NCBI GenBank assembly: GCA_024998565.1
Contig: JACOEM010000013.1
Coordinates: 60,510-124,509 of the forward strand
Reading direction: 5' to 3'
DNA length: 64,000 nt
From: Nitrospira sp.
GTDB lineage: Bacteria; Nitrospirota; Nitrospiria; Nitrospirales; Nitrospiraceae
Numbering within the stretch: position 1 is the stretch's first letter; the number at the start of each line of letters is the position of its first letter. A program made the translations under genes and the position numbers. The notes under the pieces are model-generated. The model ran no database searches, was not told where the DNA came from, and worked only from the letters and a program-made list of their open reading frames with translations. This document shows, piece after piece, positions 17,620 through 27,277 of the stretch.

Positions 17620-18255
17620 CTAAGACGACTGTTTGCCCACAGGCTTCGAAGCAACTCCACTCTTCAAAACGATCTCACAGATATGGTCGAGTCGCTCGAT
17701 GTGTTCATAGGCGGCCCACGGGTCCGTCGCGACAGCGCACACACCGTGATTCATCTGTCCGACAATGTCAAACTCCAGTGTCCCATCCTTCTTCAGCCCC
17801 AAGCATTCTGCCGTCACATCGGCAAGATCACGTGACAAAGCCGGCAATGCAGGGACCGTATGGCCGACACGTGTATAGCGTGAGATCTCGGGAAACTCCG
17901 CACTCATCGCCTGCAAATCGATTCCAGCATAGATCGCAGCCACGATGTGGGTCGCATGGACGTGGACGACTGTCCTCGTCTTCTTCGTGTCCCGCTGAAG
18001 GTTCCAGTGCATCCACAGCTCCCCGGATGGCTGTTGCCCGTCACGCACCTTTGGAACAAGTTGGCCGGTCACTGGATCAGTCAGAACCTCCAAGCGCACA
18101 ATGTGTTCTGGGTGGACAATCGTCTTACGCCATCCGGACGGTGTAATATACAGATACTTGCCCGCCCGCTTCCGCATGCTGATGTTACCGTCTCGCGTCG
18201 TAATCCACCCTCGTTCGTACACTCGCCTCATCACATCGCCGATTGCAGTCAACAT
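17620..18255 (-). CDS. Class II aldolase/adducin family protein
   Basis: Zinc-dependent enzyme of 211 residues related to fuculose-phosphate aldolase and methylthioribulose-phosphate dehydratase. Visible signatures: GNISMR near the N-terminus, ITPSG (phosphate-binding), the acidic SGELWMHWNLQR and the zinc ligands in VVHVHATH, with a further histidine (MNHGVCAV). The substrate cannot be told. The start at 18255 has GGAGG upstream; the frame extends 10 codons further without reason. It stands alone on the minus strand, facing the lipoprotein terminator. Confidence 0.85.
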   Translation of the reverse strand: MLTAIGDVMRRVYERGWITTRDGNISMRKRAGKYLYITPSGWRKTIVHPEHIVRLEVLTDPVTGQLVPKVRDGQQPSGELWMHWNLQRDTKKTRTVVHVHATHIVAAIYAGIDLQAMSAEFPEISRYTRVGHTVPALPALSRDLADVTAECLGLKKDGTLEFDIVGQMNHGVCAVATDPWAAYEHIERLDHICEIVLKSGVASKPVGKQSS

Positions 18256-18346
18256 ACCCGCCTCCTTAAAGAACCAACTTTCCAACTTCTGTTATCGGTT
18301 CCTCACCCGCAACCCTTGAGGGGAGAAGGCACCGGCCCGACAGAAA

Positions 18347-19381
18347 ATGAACAGTGCGCAGGGAGCGGCATTTCTTTATGATGAGCCGAATATGATTTCG
18401 CTGGACGGATTCATTCCCGCATTCCTGCTTCGCAATCCGCATCTCATGACCCTGGTACCTCGCTACTGGCCTCGGGAGGCGATAGGAGCACCCCTCCCTC
18501 AGGTCACACGGCGATTCACCACCGAACCGGGAACCCAGCTGCAGGGCTTCTGTCACTGGCAGCCTCACCCCACGAGCTCCCCGACCCTCATCCTGCTCCA
18601 CGGGCTTGAGGGCTCCGCAGATTCCCACTACATGCGTGGGATGACGACCAAAGCCTACCGCGCTGGATTTAACGTCATCCGTATGAACCAACGTACCTGC
18701 GGCGGCACCGACCACCTGACTCCGACTCTGTACAACAGCGGGCTCAGTAACGATTATCGAACCATCATCCAGGAATTGCAGGAACGCGATCGTCTGTCTC
18801 GGATATGGCTTGTGGGATATTCAATGGGCGGGAATCTCGTCTTGAAAGCAGCAGGAGAGATGGGCCGGTCGAATCAGGCATTGGCAGGCGTGGTAGCCGT
18901 CAGTCCGAATATTGATCCCACACAGTGCGTGGCAGCCCTCGAGCAACCCAGGAATTGGCTCTACCACTGGCACTTCCTGTCGAGCTTAAAGGCGAGAATG
19001 CGAAGAAAGGCAGCACTGTTTCCCGACACATGGGATGTGTCGTCATTGGGTTCGATGAACACGATCACTCAGTTTGACGAGACCTATACCGCCCGCGACG
19101 GAGGCTATCGAGATGTCGCCGATTATTACGACCGGGCAGGAGCCCATCACGTGCTCCACCAGATCGCCGTTCCAACACTGATCATCACGGCGCAAGACGA
19201 CCCATTCATTCCCGCTACGATGTTCGATACCCCGGCGATCCGACACAATTCCAATATTACACTGATGCTGCTGCGCTACGGAGGACACTGTGGATTCTTT
19301 CAACGACGGTGCCGGCGGGAGGATCGGTTTTGGGCGGAAAATAGAACCCTCGAATGGATACGTCGAATGGTCACGGCATAG
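18347..19381 (+). CDS. YheT-family alpha/beta hydrolase
   Basis: Esterase-like protein of 344 residues in the COG0429 (YheT) family. The family opening PAFLLRNPHLMTLVPRYW lies near residue 24; then LILLHGLEGSADSHY (oxyanion region), the nucleophile elbow GYSMGGNLVL, an acid in TAQDDPFIP and the late histidine GGHCGFF. The natural substrate of the family is unknown. No ribosome site is obvious before the first ATG; a start 15 codons later (18392) is possible. Confidence 0.88.
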   Translation: MNSAQGAAFLYDEPNMISLDGFIPAFLLRNPHLMTLVPRYWPREAIGAPLPQVTRRFTTEPGTQLQGFCHWQPHPTSSPTLILLHGLEGSADSHYMRGMTTKAYRAGFNVIRMNQRTCGGTDHLTPTLYNSGLSNDYRTIIQELQERDRLSRIWLVGYSMGGNLVLKAAGEMGRSNQALAGVVAVSPNIDPTQCVAALEQPRNWLYHWHFLSSLKARMRRKAALFPDTWDVSSLGSMNTITQFDETYTARDGGYRDVADYYDRAGAHHVLHQIAVPTLIITAQDDPFIPATMFDTPAIRHNSNITLMLLRYGGHCGFFQRRCRREDRFWAENRTLEWIRRMVTA

Positions 19382-19482
19382 ACAAAGCAGTCTTCCGAGA
19401 TCTGCTGCATGCCTCCACACCCATTTGGAAGAGGACAGATTCTGTCGGATTGCAATGCCCCACCGCCAGCTACTCTTCGGCG

Positions 19483-22400
19483 TCAGGTACTCGCTTTGAT
19501 GGGCGCAGGCGGCTTGCCGAACTGTTCATCCAACCCGAGGTGAGGCCGGGCAAGAAAGGCTCCGGCAAGCTTTCTTCCGTCATCGAAGGCAGGCTGCGCA
19601 GCCTGCCACTCTGCGATAGGTGGGTTCACGGGAAGATTGACCATGAATCTCGTCCCATGGCCCACCTCACTGGCTACCTCCACATAACCCCCATGCTCCT
19701 GAACGATCTGGTGCGCAATGGTCAAGCCGAGCCCGGTCCCCTCACGCTCTCCGCTTTCGTGCTTCGTGGTATAGAACGGATCGAAGATATGGTCTAAATC
19801 CTGGGGGTCGATTCCCGGCCCACTATCCTCCACTTCAATCTGAACCCACGGCTCATTCACGGGCTTGACAAGTTTGCGGGTGCGAACGGAGAGGCGGCCG
19901 CCCTGGTCACCACCGATGGCTTCCATCGCATTGATGAATAAGTTCAACAAGACCTGCTTGATCTGTTGACGGTCCAGCTTCACGTAAGGCAGGTCGCTCG
20001 CCAGTTCTTTCTGAATCGTGATGGCCTTGCTGCTCGCCTTCACCTCGATAAAGTAGAGGCAGGAGGACACCACGTCATTCAAGCTTTCCTGGGTAAGCTT
20101 CGGCGTCATATACCGCGCGTAATCCAGAATCTCATGCACCAGCCGCTCGATCCGCTCAACGTCTTCACACACGACCTGGCTGAACTGCTCCATAAACTCC
20201 ACATCGTCACGGCGATCAGGGGCCAGCTGAACGAACGTCTTGATGGACGTCAACGGGTTTCGAATCTCATGGGCAAACCCGCCGGCCATGGTTTCAAGCG
20301 ATCGTAACCGGTCGGTACGACGCATCAACAATTGTGACCGGCGGAGATCTTCATACAAGAGCGCGTTGTCGATTGCGATCGCCGCATGCTGCGCCAGCGT
20401 CTTGAGGAGGGCCAACTCTTCCGTCGAATACATGCCATGATTGGCCCGGCGTCCTAAGTTGCAAAAACCAACCAGCCGGTCTTTGCTGATCAACGGGATG
20501 CAGACCTCGGACGCCAACGCTTTGAGGGTGTCGAGCAATCGCAGATGTTCCGTATCGGCCTTGTCGTATTCGATTTCCTCGCGGACAAGGGCGGTCTCTG
20601 TTCGCAACAACGTCTTGGGAAACTCTCCCTCCATCTTAATCGGAGGCACCACGACCTCACGCGTGACGAACCCGTAAGAGGCGGTCAGACTGTAGATCCC
20701 TTGCTCCTTGTCCAGCACATAGACGGAGGCCGTTTTAATGTTCATTACTCGCGCGAGCGTTTGCACAATTTCTTTGGTGAGGGATTTCAGTTCCAGGATC
20801 GCCACAAGAGACTTCGAAAACTGCACCAGCGTATCGTAGGCATCGTAGCGCTCTCGAAAGAGCGTCTGCCCGATCGCCCGCTCAACCCCCTTCTGAAGGT
20901 TCGCCAAACCGCTCGATACGATCACAAATAGACCGAACAGCACCCCGGCCAGAAGATAATGGAACGTCCCGGTAAAGATCCGGATGACCAGCAAGATCAT
21001 CATGTAAGCCGGAATCAGCCCCATCAACTTGATCGACAACATCACCTTCGGCCGACTCGGGACGAACGACACATCCATCAACTCGTATCGAGCGATGGCA
21101 TAGGCCACGACGGTGACCGAGAGGCCGGCCAGTAAGTACCCGACCGGATAGAATCCCACGCCGTAATTCTGGAGGAAATCGAGCGAGGCAAGGAATCCCA
21201 GTGCGAGGGCCACAACCGTGTATTTCAGCTGGGCGCCAAGCAGCGGGGAGGAACTGAGGTGGAGCCGATACCCTTGATACAGCCGATACACCGTCAGCCC
21301 CCCGCCCGCCACCACATATGCGACCAACCAGGGATGGAGCACCCCGGCCTTAGGGTATCGGCCCCAATAGTAGACATACTGGCCATCAACCAGATACGGC
21401 GTGAACAACAGGCTCCAAAAAAACGCGCCGACGGCATAATTCCACACAATGAGGCGATCGTGCGCAGCCCCTCCGGAGAGACTTTGCGCAAAGTGATAGG
21501 TCAGCGCAGGCAAGAAGACCACTCCCGTGTAAATCACCTGCACCCAGAAGAGCGCCTCATCCTCGCGTGACGCGGAGAACAGCATGAAACAGCCGAATAA
21601 CCAGAGACAGGCGGCCCCGCACACCGCGCTGAAGATCGTATTCGACGTGGAACGGGGATTGTTGCTGAGCACCCAGAGCGCACAAATCAGGAACAGCGTT
21701 CCGGCCAACAACGGAGGCGTGGAATGTCCGGTCGCGCGATTACTGAGTACCGCGCCGATGGACGTCGCCACGACAATAATCGCCAGCACGATGGCATACC
21801 CGAGCCCTTTGTTCAGGACGACACTGATATTCATCAGCCGGTACCGAACAATCGTGTAGGCCATCAATGCCGTATACATCGTGATGAGCACCGTGCCGTA
21901 GGGCAACAGCGGCACGCCATACCAGAGAGGGAAATTCGTGGCCCCGCCCGCATACCCGATGATGCTGGCGGCCAGCATGTACGCATATTGATGGCGCCGA
22001 ATGCCGTTCGCATCCCGAAGGGCGACCCCGACGAGCGAGGTCGCATAGACGACATACCAGAGGAAATACAGCAGGAAGGGATGGAAGAAGAGGCCGGGAA
22101 CCGGCCAAAAAGAGAACGACATCGCAGGGTGCACCCCGGCCACGAACCAGGGCGTCGTATCGGCCAGCAGAAATAGTGCCGCCAGACCATAGCCGATCTT
22201 CAGGGCTTTGGCGTGACGCGCCGCAATGTCAAGAAATGTGACGGTGTGGTGAAAATACAGAATCGGGATGAGCGATGCGCCGGCCATCACCAAGCGCAGC
22301 AGACTCAGCGCAAGATCTTTGGATTCCGTGAGCTGCCAGCCGCAGTAGAAGACGCTCCAAAAGGCAATGCTCAGACAGTACAGCCCGTAAATCCGGTTGC

Positions 22401-22491
22401 GTGCAGCGGTAGGATCCCGGAAGTAGACGAACATTCCGAGCCCGGTCGCAGCTAACGCATTCACCAGGGCGCTGAACGCGAGCACTTTCAT
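19483..22491 (-). CDS. Membrane sensor histidine kinase with GAF domain (PrsK-like)
   Basis: A 1002-residue kinase. The first about 520 residues are membrane segments that appear to form two related multi-TM modules, each ending in a similar stretch (TIVRYRLMNISVV and AIARYELMDVSFV). A GAF domain follows (about residues 550-700), then the phosphoacceptor helix with GGFAHEIRNPLTS (His at about 741) and a HATPase (NLFINAMEA, DSGPGID, GTGLGLTIA). Layout resembles PrsK kinases that work with sigma54 regulators in exosortase-type systems. It follows the PilZ fusion gene by 33 bases, so both are likely one operon. No cognate regulator is adjacent. Confidence 0.88.
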   Translation of the reverse strand: MKVLAFSALVNALAATGLGMFVYFRDPTAARNRIYGLYCLSIAFWSVFYCGWQLTESKDLALSLLRLVMAGASLIPILYFHHTVTFLDIAARHAKALKIGYGLAALFLLADTTPWFVAGVHPAMSFSFWPVPGLFFHPFLLYFLWYVVYATSLVGVALRDANGIRRHQYAYMLAASIIGYAGGATNFPLWYGVPLLPYGTVLITMYTALMAYTIVRYRLMNISVVLNKGLGYAIVLAIIVVATSIGAVLSNRATGHSTPPLLAGTLFLICALWVLSNNPRSTSNTIFSAVCGAACLWLFGCFMLFSASREDEALFWVQVIYTGVVFLPALTYHFAQSLSGGAAHDRLIVWNYAVGAFFWSLLFTPYLVDGQYVYYWGRYPKAGVLHPWLVAYVVAGGGLTVYRLYQGYRLHLSSSPLLGAQLKYTVVALALGFLASLDFLQNYGVGFYPVGYLLAGLSVTVVAYAIARYELMDVSFVPSRPKVMLSIKLMGLIPAYMMILLVIRIFTGTFHYLLAGVLFGLFVIVSSGLANLQKGVERAIGQTLFRERYDAYDTLVQFSKSLVAILELKSLTKEIVQTLARVMNIKTASVYVLDKEQGIYSLTASYGFVTREVVVPPIKMEGEFPKTLLRTETALVREEIEYDKADTEHLRLLDTLKALASEVCIPLISKDRLVGFCNLGRRANHGMYSTEELALLKTLAQHAAIAIDNALLYEDLRRSQLLMRRTDRLRSLETMAGGFAHEIRNPLTSIKTFVQLAPDRRDDVEFMEQFSQVVCEDVERIERLVHEILDYARYMTPKLTQESLNDVVSSCLYFIEVKASSKAITIQKELASDLPYVKLDRQQIKQVLLNLFINAMEAIGGDQGGRLSVRTRKLVKPVNEPWVQIEVEDSGPGIDPQDLDHIFDPFYTTKHESGEREGTGLGLTIAHQIVQEHGGYVEVASEVGHGTRFMVNLPVNPPIAEWQAAQPAFDDGRKLAGAFLARPHLGLDEQFGKPPAPIKAST

Positions 22492-22524
22492 CTCAGGTAC
22501 TCTGGTAAAGCCGAGGCCGTGTCA

Positions 22525-25257
22525 TCATGCCGCCACCGTGACGTTCGCCAAACCCTTATCGGCCACGGCAATGAGTGCTTGGTTTCCGAACGTAGAATAG
22601 ACCCGCGGATGCGTGACGCCGGCGGCGCGCAACAAACTTTCTAGTTCCGCCTGGTAATGGAAATGAAAAATGCCTTCGCCTTCGCGCTCTTTGATTCTAC
22701 CAGAATTGTCCAGGAGACGACGCCCTTCTTCAATTTGGTCCGGCGTCTGAGCCGTCTCAACAAAGCTGCGATAAATCGCCGAGAGATCGGCATACGGCTT
22801 CAGGTTGGAAATCACCAACCGTCCATTGGGAGCCAACACGCGCAGATATTCCCGGAGCGTGAACAGCGGGTCGCGCACGTACCCGATCACAAGATTACAC
22901 ACGACCCGGTCGAAGGAACGATCGGGAAACGGCAGCGGAGACTCCAGGTCGGCCCGGCAGACGCGCATCGACATCGGCACATAGGCTCGCAGCCCTTCAT
23001 AAAACTGCCCCTGTAGCGCCGCCCCCACCTGCTCGAAGTTGGTCATGGCCTGTGTCAGCGCCGTCGGGACAAAATCCACCCCGACATAGTCGGGCGAGCG
23101 AAAATCTCCGCGCCGGGCATAGCGCTGGCGAAACGCCTGATTGAGCTGCAGAAACACACCGAGGTTCCCGTTGCCGCACCCGGCATCCAGAATCCGTTCC
23201 CCGTGATGGCAGTCGCCCATCAGGCGATAGACATGATCCATGAGCCGCCAAAAATCGGCCACGTTCGGAATCGTCTGGAAATTATGTAAGTACTCCTGCC
23301 AGAACGCCACATGATCCGACTTGCCCATCGGCCGACGTTTCTTGCTGCGTTCGCGTTCCGCGCGGTTCTGCACGCCGATTTCTCGATGCGATGGTTCGAC
23401 CATCCGCGCCATCGACCGTGCCGGCCACAACGCCTCCTGACAGCACAGGGCAATTTGGCGGTAGACGGTGCGGGCTTTCCGGGGGCTCTCTTGAAGTCGA
23501 TGCAAGGCGCCCGGCACCACATAGGAGTGGCGGAGATTCGCACCCATCGCTGCACCGACGGCCTCGATGGAGGACGGATCGACCCAGGCATCCTGCTCGG
23601 CATGAAACAGGACGACGGGAGCATGAAGGCGCTCGGCGTCCTGCTCGGTGCTGCGGAGGTCGGCATAACCTCCCTGAACAGCATGCTCCAGCCAACGATC
23701 CGCATCGATGGTCAGGCCGAGTATGTTGACCACTCCTTTTCGCACACCGGCCAGATGTTCGCTGATCAGATCCTCTTGATGGACGGCCTGCAACGTATGC
23801 TGAACATCCATGATTCCATTAATCAGCGCCAGCAGCCCCAGGTGAGGAACTCGCCCGGCCACCTTAAGCGCGACACGACCGGCCAGGCTGGTCGCCACAA
23901 GACCGATGGATCGACCCGGCCATTGGGAGGCCACGTAATCCAGCACGGTCTCCAGATCGGCCTCCATATCCTCCAGGCGAAACTGTGTGACCAACCCATC
24001 GCTCTCTCCGACATGATTGACATTGTCGAAGCGCACGACATGAAACCCATTGCCGGCCAGGTAATAGGCCAACGGCACATAATCGCGTTTGCTCTCCCCA
24101 TACCCCGGAGCCAACACCACAATCGGTGCATCGTCCGACACATCGGTTCGGGGCCGATCGTGACAGAGCGCGATACGATGACCGGACGGGCGGACACACT
24201 CCGAGAATTCACTGATGACGGAAGGCCCTTCCGCCCTGGCCGTGCCCCCCTCGCCCTGCTGCTGCCCGAGCAGGTGCTCAATGATGTCCTCTGTCTCTTT
24301 CGCAACCGGGAGAAATCGCACACCCGCCAACACCGTCCGCCCCCCAGCCTGCCGATAACCGGAAAGGGTACCGGTCTCTCCCGGTCTTGTCCATACCACT
24401 TCGCCCACCACGGAGCAGCCGGAGGACGGCGTCGAAGCAGAAGATCCTCGCCGCGCGACACCCGGTGACACCCATCTCAGTTCCAACTCTGAACCCAGCA
24501 AATCCTCTTCGGCCGACAAACACAAACAAGCCCCGTTTGACGTCAAATCGGTCGTCAACGCCCCCGGCAACACTCGACCACCGCTTCCCAGCCGGAGACT
24601 GACCTCGGTGCTCAATCCAACCGTGATCCGCTGATGACGCCGCCGCTCCTGCCGTGGACGCTCAGGCGCCAGAGCTACGCGCGTGCGTGCGGTATGAGAA
24701 ACGACCGGCTGCCTGGCCTCGGTGTCGATAAGGGTATCCTCACTCTCCTGGGTGATTAATGCGGCGACGAGATGCACCCTGTTCGGCCGTGCGCGGCCTT
24801 CGCTCATCCACATGGCGACCACCTGCTCATCACCTGGGCTCAACCGCACAAACTGAACGGCGAGTGTCACCCCTCGTTTCGTCCGACCTGAACCAAGGAC
24901 ACATTCGGAAACACGGATTCCGCACACAATCCCCGCACTCTCCGGCTGCTCGGTCCCGGGCTTCAGACTGAACACAATCTGCTGATTCAAGATGGCGGGG
25001 ATGTCCTCGGCAAATTCCATCGAGAGCCCGCCTAAGCTCAGGCTTTTCGTCTGACCTCTCCACGCATGCTCCTGAAAGTGAAGGAGGGTGGAGATCCGAG
25101 TATCGAGGCGCCGGGAAGCCCGCCGCTCCGCCACAGAGAGGGACCAGGCATCGCTGGTTTTCTTCCGATCCGGAACCGAAGATTGCCGGCTGCTCTCCTG
25201 GCCAAGCAGGCCGATCACAGACACACTCTCTTTGCGCACAGCGATGTACTTCGACAT
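22525..25257 (-). CDS. PilZ-PilZ-alpha/beta hydrolase-methyltransferase fusion
   Basis: A 910-residue protein. PilZ-like domain 1 (about 45-155) has RRLDTR but a degenerate second motif (SLGGLS). PilZ domain 2 (about 203-330) keeps RRRHQR and DLTSNG, the two c-di-GMP contacts. A serine hydrolase/acyltransferase-like domain (about 350-620) has LAPGYGESKRDY and the nucleophile elbow ATSLAGR (Ser 457). A class I SAM methyltransferase follows (ILDAGCGNGNLG near 695, VVCNLVIGYV). The start at 25257 has GGGAGGGA upstream. It looks like one protein in which c-di-GMP could gate two enzyme activities; substrate unknown. Confidence 0.85.
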   Translation of the reverse strand: MSKYIAVRKESVSVIGLLGQESSRQSSVPDRKKTSDAWSLSVAERRASRRLDTRISTLLHFQEHAWRGQTKSLSLGGLSMEFAEDIPAILNQQIVFSLKPGTEQPESAGIVCGIRVSECVLGSGRTKRGVTLAVQFVRLSPGDEQVVAMWMSEGRARPNRVHLVAALITQESEDTLIDTEARQPVVSHTARTRVALAPERPRQERRRHQRITVGLSTEVSLRLGSGGRVLPGALTTDLTSNGACLCLSAEEDLLGSELELRWVSPGVARRGSSASTPSSGCSVVGEVVWTRPGETGTLSGYRQAGGRTVLAGVRFLPVAKETEDIIEHLLGQQQGEGGTARAEGPSVISEFSECVRPSGHRIALCHDRPRTDVSDDAPIVVLAPGYGESKRDYVPLAYYLAGNGFHVVRFDNVNHVGESDGLVTQFRLEDMEADLETVLDYVASQWPGRSIGLVATSLAGRVALKVAGRVPHLGLLALINGIMDVQHTLQAVHQEDLISEHLAGVRKGVVNILGLTIDADRWLEHAVQGGYADLRSTEQDAERLHAPVVLFHAEQDAWVDPSSIEAVGAAMGANLRHSYVVPGALHRLQESPRKARTVYRQIALCCQEALWPARSMARMVEPSHREIGVQNRAERERSKKRRPMGKSDHVAFWQEYLHNFQTIPNVADFWRLMDHVYRLMGDCHHGERILDAGCGNGNLGVFLQLNQAFRQRYARRGDFRSPDYVGVDFVPTALTQAMTNFEQVGAALQGQFYEGLRAYVPMSMRVCRADLESPLPFPDRSFDRVVCNLVIGYVRDPLFTLREYLRVLAPNGRLVISNLKPYADLSAIYRSFVETAQTPDQIEEGRRLLDNSGRIKEREGEGIFHFHYQAELESLLRAAGVTHPRVYSTFGNQALIAVADKGLANVTVAA

Positions 25258-25494
25258 ACATTCCCTCCCGCCGTATTGAGTGCTGCGCGTTGCACAGCAT
25301 CGAATTGAATACCGTGTGGACGTCGTCGCCCGCTCACAGAGCCCGCTCCGGGCGAGGCTGGACTCTTGCAAGCGCACGAACGATTCCAAAGATGCGGGAG
25401 GGGGTCGGCTGATCCAACAAGGGAGGGATTAACGACACGCACGGCCTCAGAGTTGGCACACAGCGGCTGTCATAACAACCTCATGTTCGAAGCT

Positions 25495-25523
25495 TATTCT
25501 AGGGAATTAGACATAATTGTCAA
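25495..25523 (-). promoter_or_regulatory. Sigma70-type promoter upstream of the PilZ fusion gene
   Basis: On the minus strand TTGACA (25523-25518) and TAGAAT (25500-25495) are separated by 17 bases, a near-consensus promoter. The predicted start near 25488 leaves an untranslated leader of about 230 bases before the ATG at 25257. Confidence 0.65.
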
Positions 25524-25953
25524 CTCATCCGCAGGAAAAAATGCAGTTACCTACAAAAATTAACTTAGATGATAGCAACAGGCCGAACCACTCGCTTCGT
25601 CATGCCTCTCGGCACGCCGGAGGTACCACAGCAAGTCAGAACGATGACGACCGTCATGATCCTGACGCCGATTCCTCACTTTACGCAACGGCCCCGCACG
25701 GATCCGGCGAGACGCTCGTCTCCGCATCACAGCCAGAGCCATTAAGGAATTTCACGCGGCAGAATTTGCCATGTCCACGGGCATCGGTTCGCCGATGACG
25801 GTTGACGCCGCCCTCCTCAGGGACCGACATCGTGGCCCAGCGCAAGCTGGTTCGACAACGAGGCAGCCATCGGAGAATCGGTCCGGGTTGGTTGCTTTGA
25901 CCCGGCAGGTATGCTACTCACAGTCCACGATAAGTCAGCCTGAGTACTCCCCG
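25524..25953. other. Intergenic region between the PilZ operon and the lipoprotein gene
   Basis: About 430 bases between divergent units. The plus-strand frame containing the lipoprotein extends back to 25771, but that stretch is Arg/Gly/Ser-rich and lacks a ribosome site. No promoter for the rightward gene pair and no RNA gene could be identified. Confidence 0.4.
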
Positions 25954-26352
25954 ATGCGCGCACCTCATAGTCGTCCTCACGGCGGTATGTTGATCATCAT
26001 CCTGGCCGGAATCATGCTTGGCTGTCAGAGCACACCGCCTATCACCGAGGGCTATCCTCATCAGCAGGCGCTACGAGGACAAACCAAGGAACAGGTGCTG
26101 GCCTGTGCCGGTCCACCCCTCCAAGAACGGGAGGAGGGAGCGGTGACCATGCTCCGGTATTATCGAGAAGCCCCCCTGCTGGAAGAATCCATGGTGTCCT
26201 CGAAGAGCAGCCGACCCACCGTGCATCACGGCTGCTGGGCAACGGTCGTGATCCAACACCAACGAGTCGACCAGGTGCGGTATCGCTTCGTACCGAGTTC
26301 CGTCGATGCCTCCAACGACTGCGAAGAGATCTTCGCCAACTGCCCGGAATGA
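25954..26352 (+). CDS. Small lipoprotein, unknown
   Basis: About 132 residues. The segment MLIIILAGIMLGCQS is a classic lipoprotein signal with lipobox ending in Cys. The mature part starts TPPITEGYPHQQALRGQTKEQVLACAGPP, reminiscent of the small outer-membrane SmpA/BamE-like fold in which a helix follows 'G-x-T-K-E-x-V'. This resemblance is weak. The start could also be the ATG at 25987. Its stop overlaps the next start as ATGA, so the two proteins are produced together. Confidence 0.7.
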   Translation: MRAPHSRPHGGMLIIILAGIMLGCQSTPPITEGYPHQQALRGQTKEQVLACAGPPLQEREEGAVTMLRYYREAPLLEESMVSSKSSRPTVHHGCWATVVIQHQRVDQVRYRFVPSSVDASNDCEEIFANCPE

Positions 26353-27269
26353 CGGCCCGGCAATACAGGAGTCCTGCTCTAGCTTGGCTGGTACTGCTCA
26401 CCGGCTTGCTGACGGTGATTGCGCCCTGGCCGGAACCGGCCTTCGGGCTGGAAAAATACGGGCGCCCGCTCCCCTCCATGGATGAGCCGGAACATGAAGC
26501 GCGCGAGGAAGAGGAGACGCTGTTCGGCGGCTACCTGCTGACCGGAGCCTTTGTAAAAAATCCCACGTTCGCCGCCAGGCCTGACAATACCGGACTCGTC
26601 GGCATGCGCCACATGCTGCACTTGGAAACGGACCTCTATAAGCAATATCTCACGTTTTACACCGATCAGAACTTTTTCTCCGACCGCACCGACGGATGGA
26701 TCGAGTTGACGGAATGGGACGGCACCTTTGCCTTCACCGGCGTGCTCGATCGCTTCAATTGGCGGCTGCAGTACGAACGAGATGCCCCGCTGGACCGTCG
26801 TGGCCTGAAACAGGCCTACGCCGATGCGCTCGTCACAGCCCGGTTTCAAGCGATTCAGGACTCCACCTGGTGGCGGCGTACCTTCCCGAACCAGAATCTC
26901 ACGGCCTACGCCGGCGCGGGATGGCTCTTCCACAACAGTCAATACTTCGCGCGCCCCAACAACACGGGCCGGGCGTTGTTCCGATATGTCGCCCATGCCG
27001 ATCTGGACGTCTACAAAAACAAGGTCGTCCTGTACGGAGACATGAATCTCTTCACCGACCGTGAAGCGAGCAACACCCTGAACCCTTCCGAGCTCGATTG
27101 GATCGTCGGCATCGCCGTCCGCTGGAAGGATACGGAACTGGCCTTCTACCGCGAAGAAGACCGGCCACTGGACCAGTCCGGCCTGGTTCAAAAGTATTAC
27201 GCAGTCCAATTGCGCTTCGCGTTCGACGTGTCGAAGGGAGCCCTGGAACGGATGGGATTGAAGCGGTAG
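26349..27269 (+). CDS. Exported protein with internal duplication
   Basis: A 306-residue protein with an N-terminal signal peptide (LAWLVLLTGLLTVIAPWP, cleavage near residue 33). The mature part is two related halves: first half has AARPDNTGLV, YKQYLTFYTDQNFFSDR and RDAPLDRRGLKQAYADALV; second half has ARPNNTGRAL, YKNKVVLYGDMNLFTDR and EDRPLDQSGLVQKYYAVQL. The alternating aromatic strands suggest a beta-rich periplasmic or outer-membrane protein. It is translationally coupled to the lipoprotein upstream. Function unknown. Confidence 0.72.
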   Translation: MTARQYRSPALAWLVLLTGLLTVIAPWPEPAFGLEKYGRPLPSMDEPEHEAREEEETLFGGYLLTGAFVKNPTFAARPDNTGLVGMRHMLHLETDLYKQYLTFYTDQNFFSDRTDGWIELTEWDGTFAFTGVLDRFNWRLQYERDAPLDRRGLKQAYADALVTARFQAIQDSTWWRRTFPNQNLTAYAGAGWLFHNSQYFARPNNTGRALFRYVAHADLDVYKNKVVLYGDMNLFTDREASNTLNPSELDWIVGIAVRWKDTELAFYREEDRPLDQSGLVQKYYAVQLRFAFDVSKGALERMGLKR

Positions 27270-27277
27270 GAGGGAGA

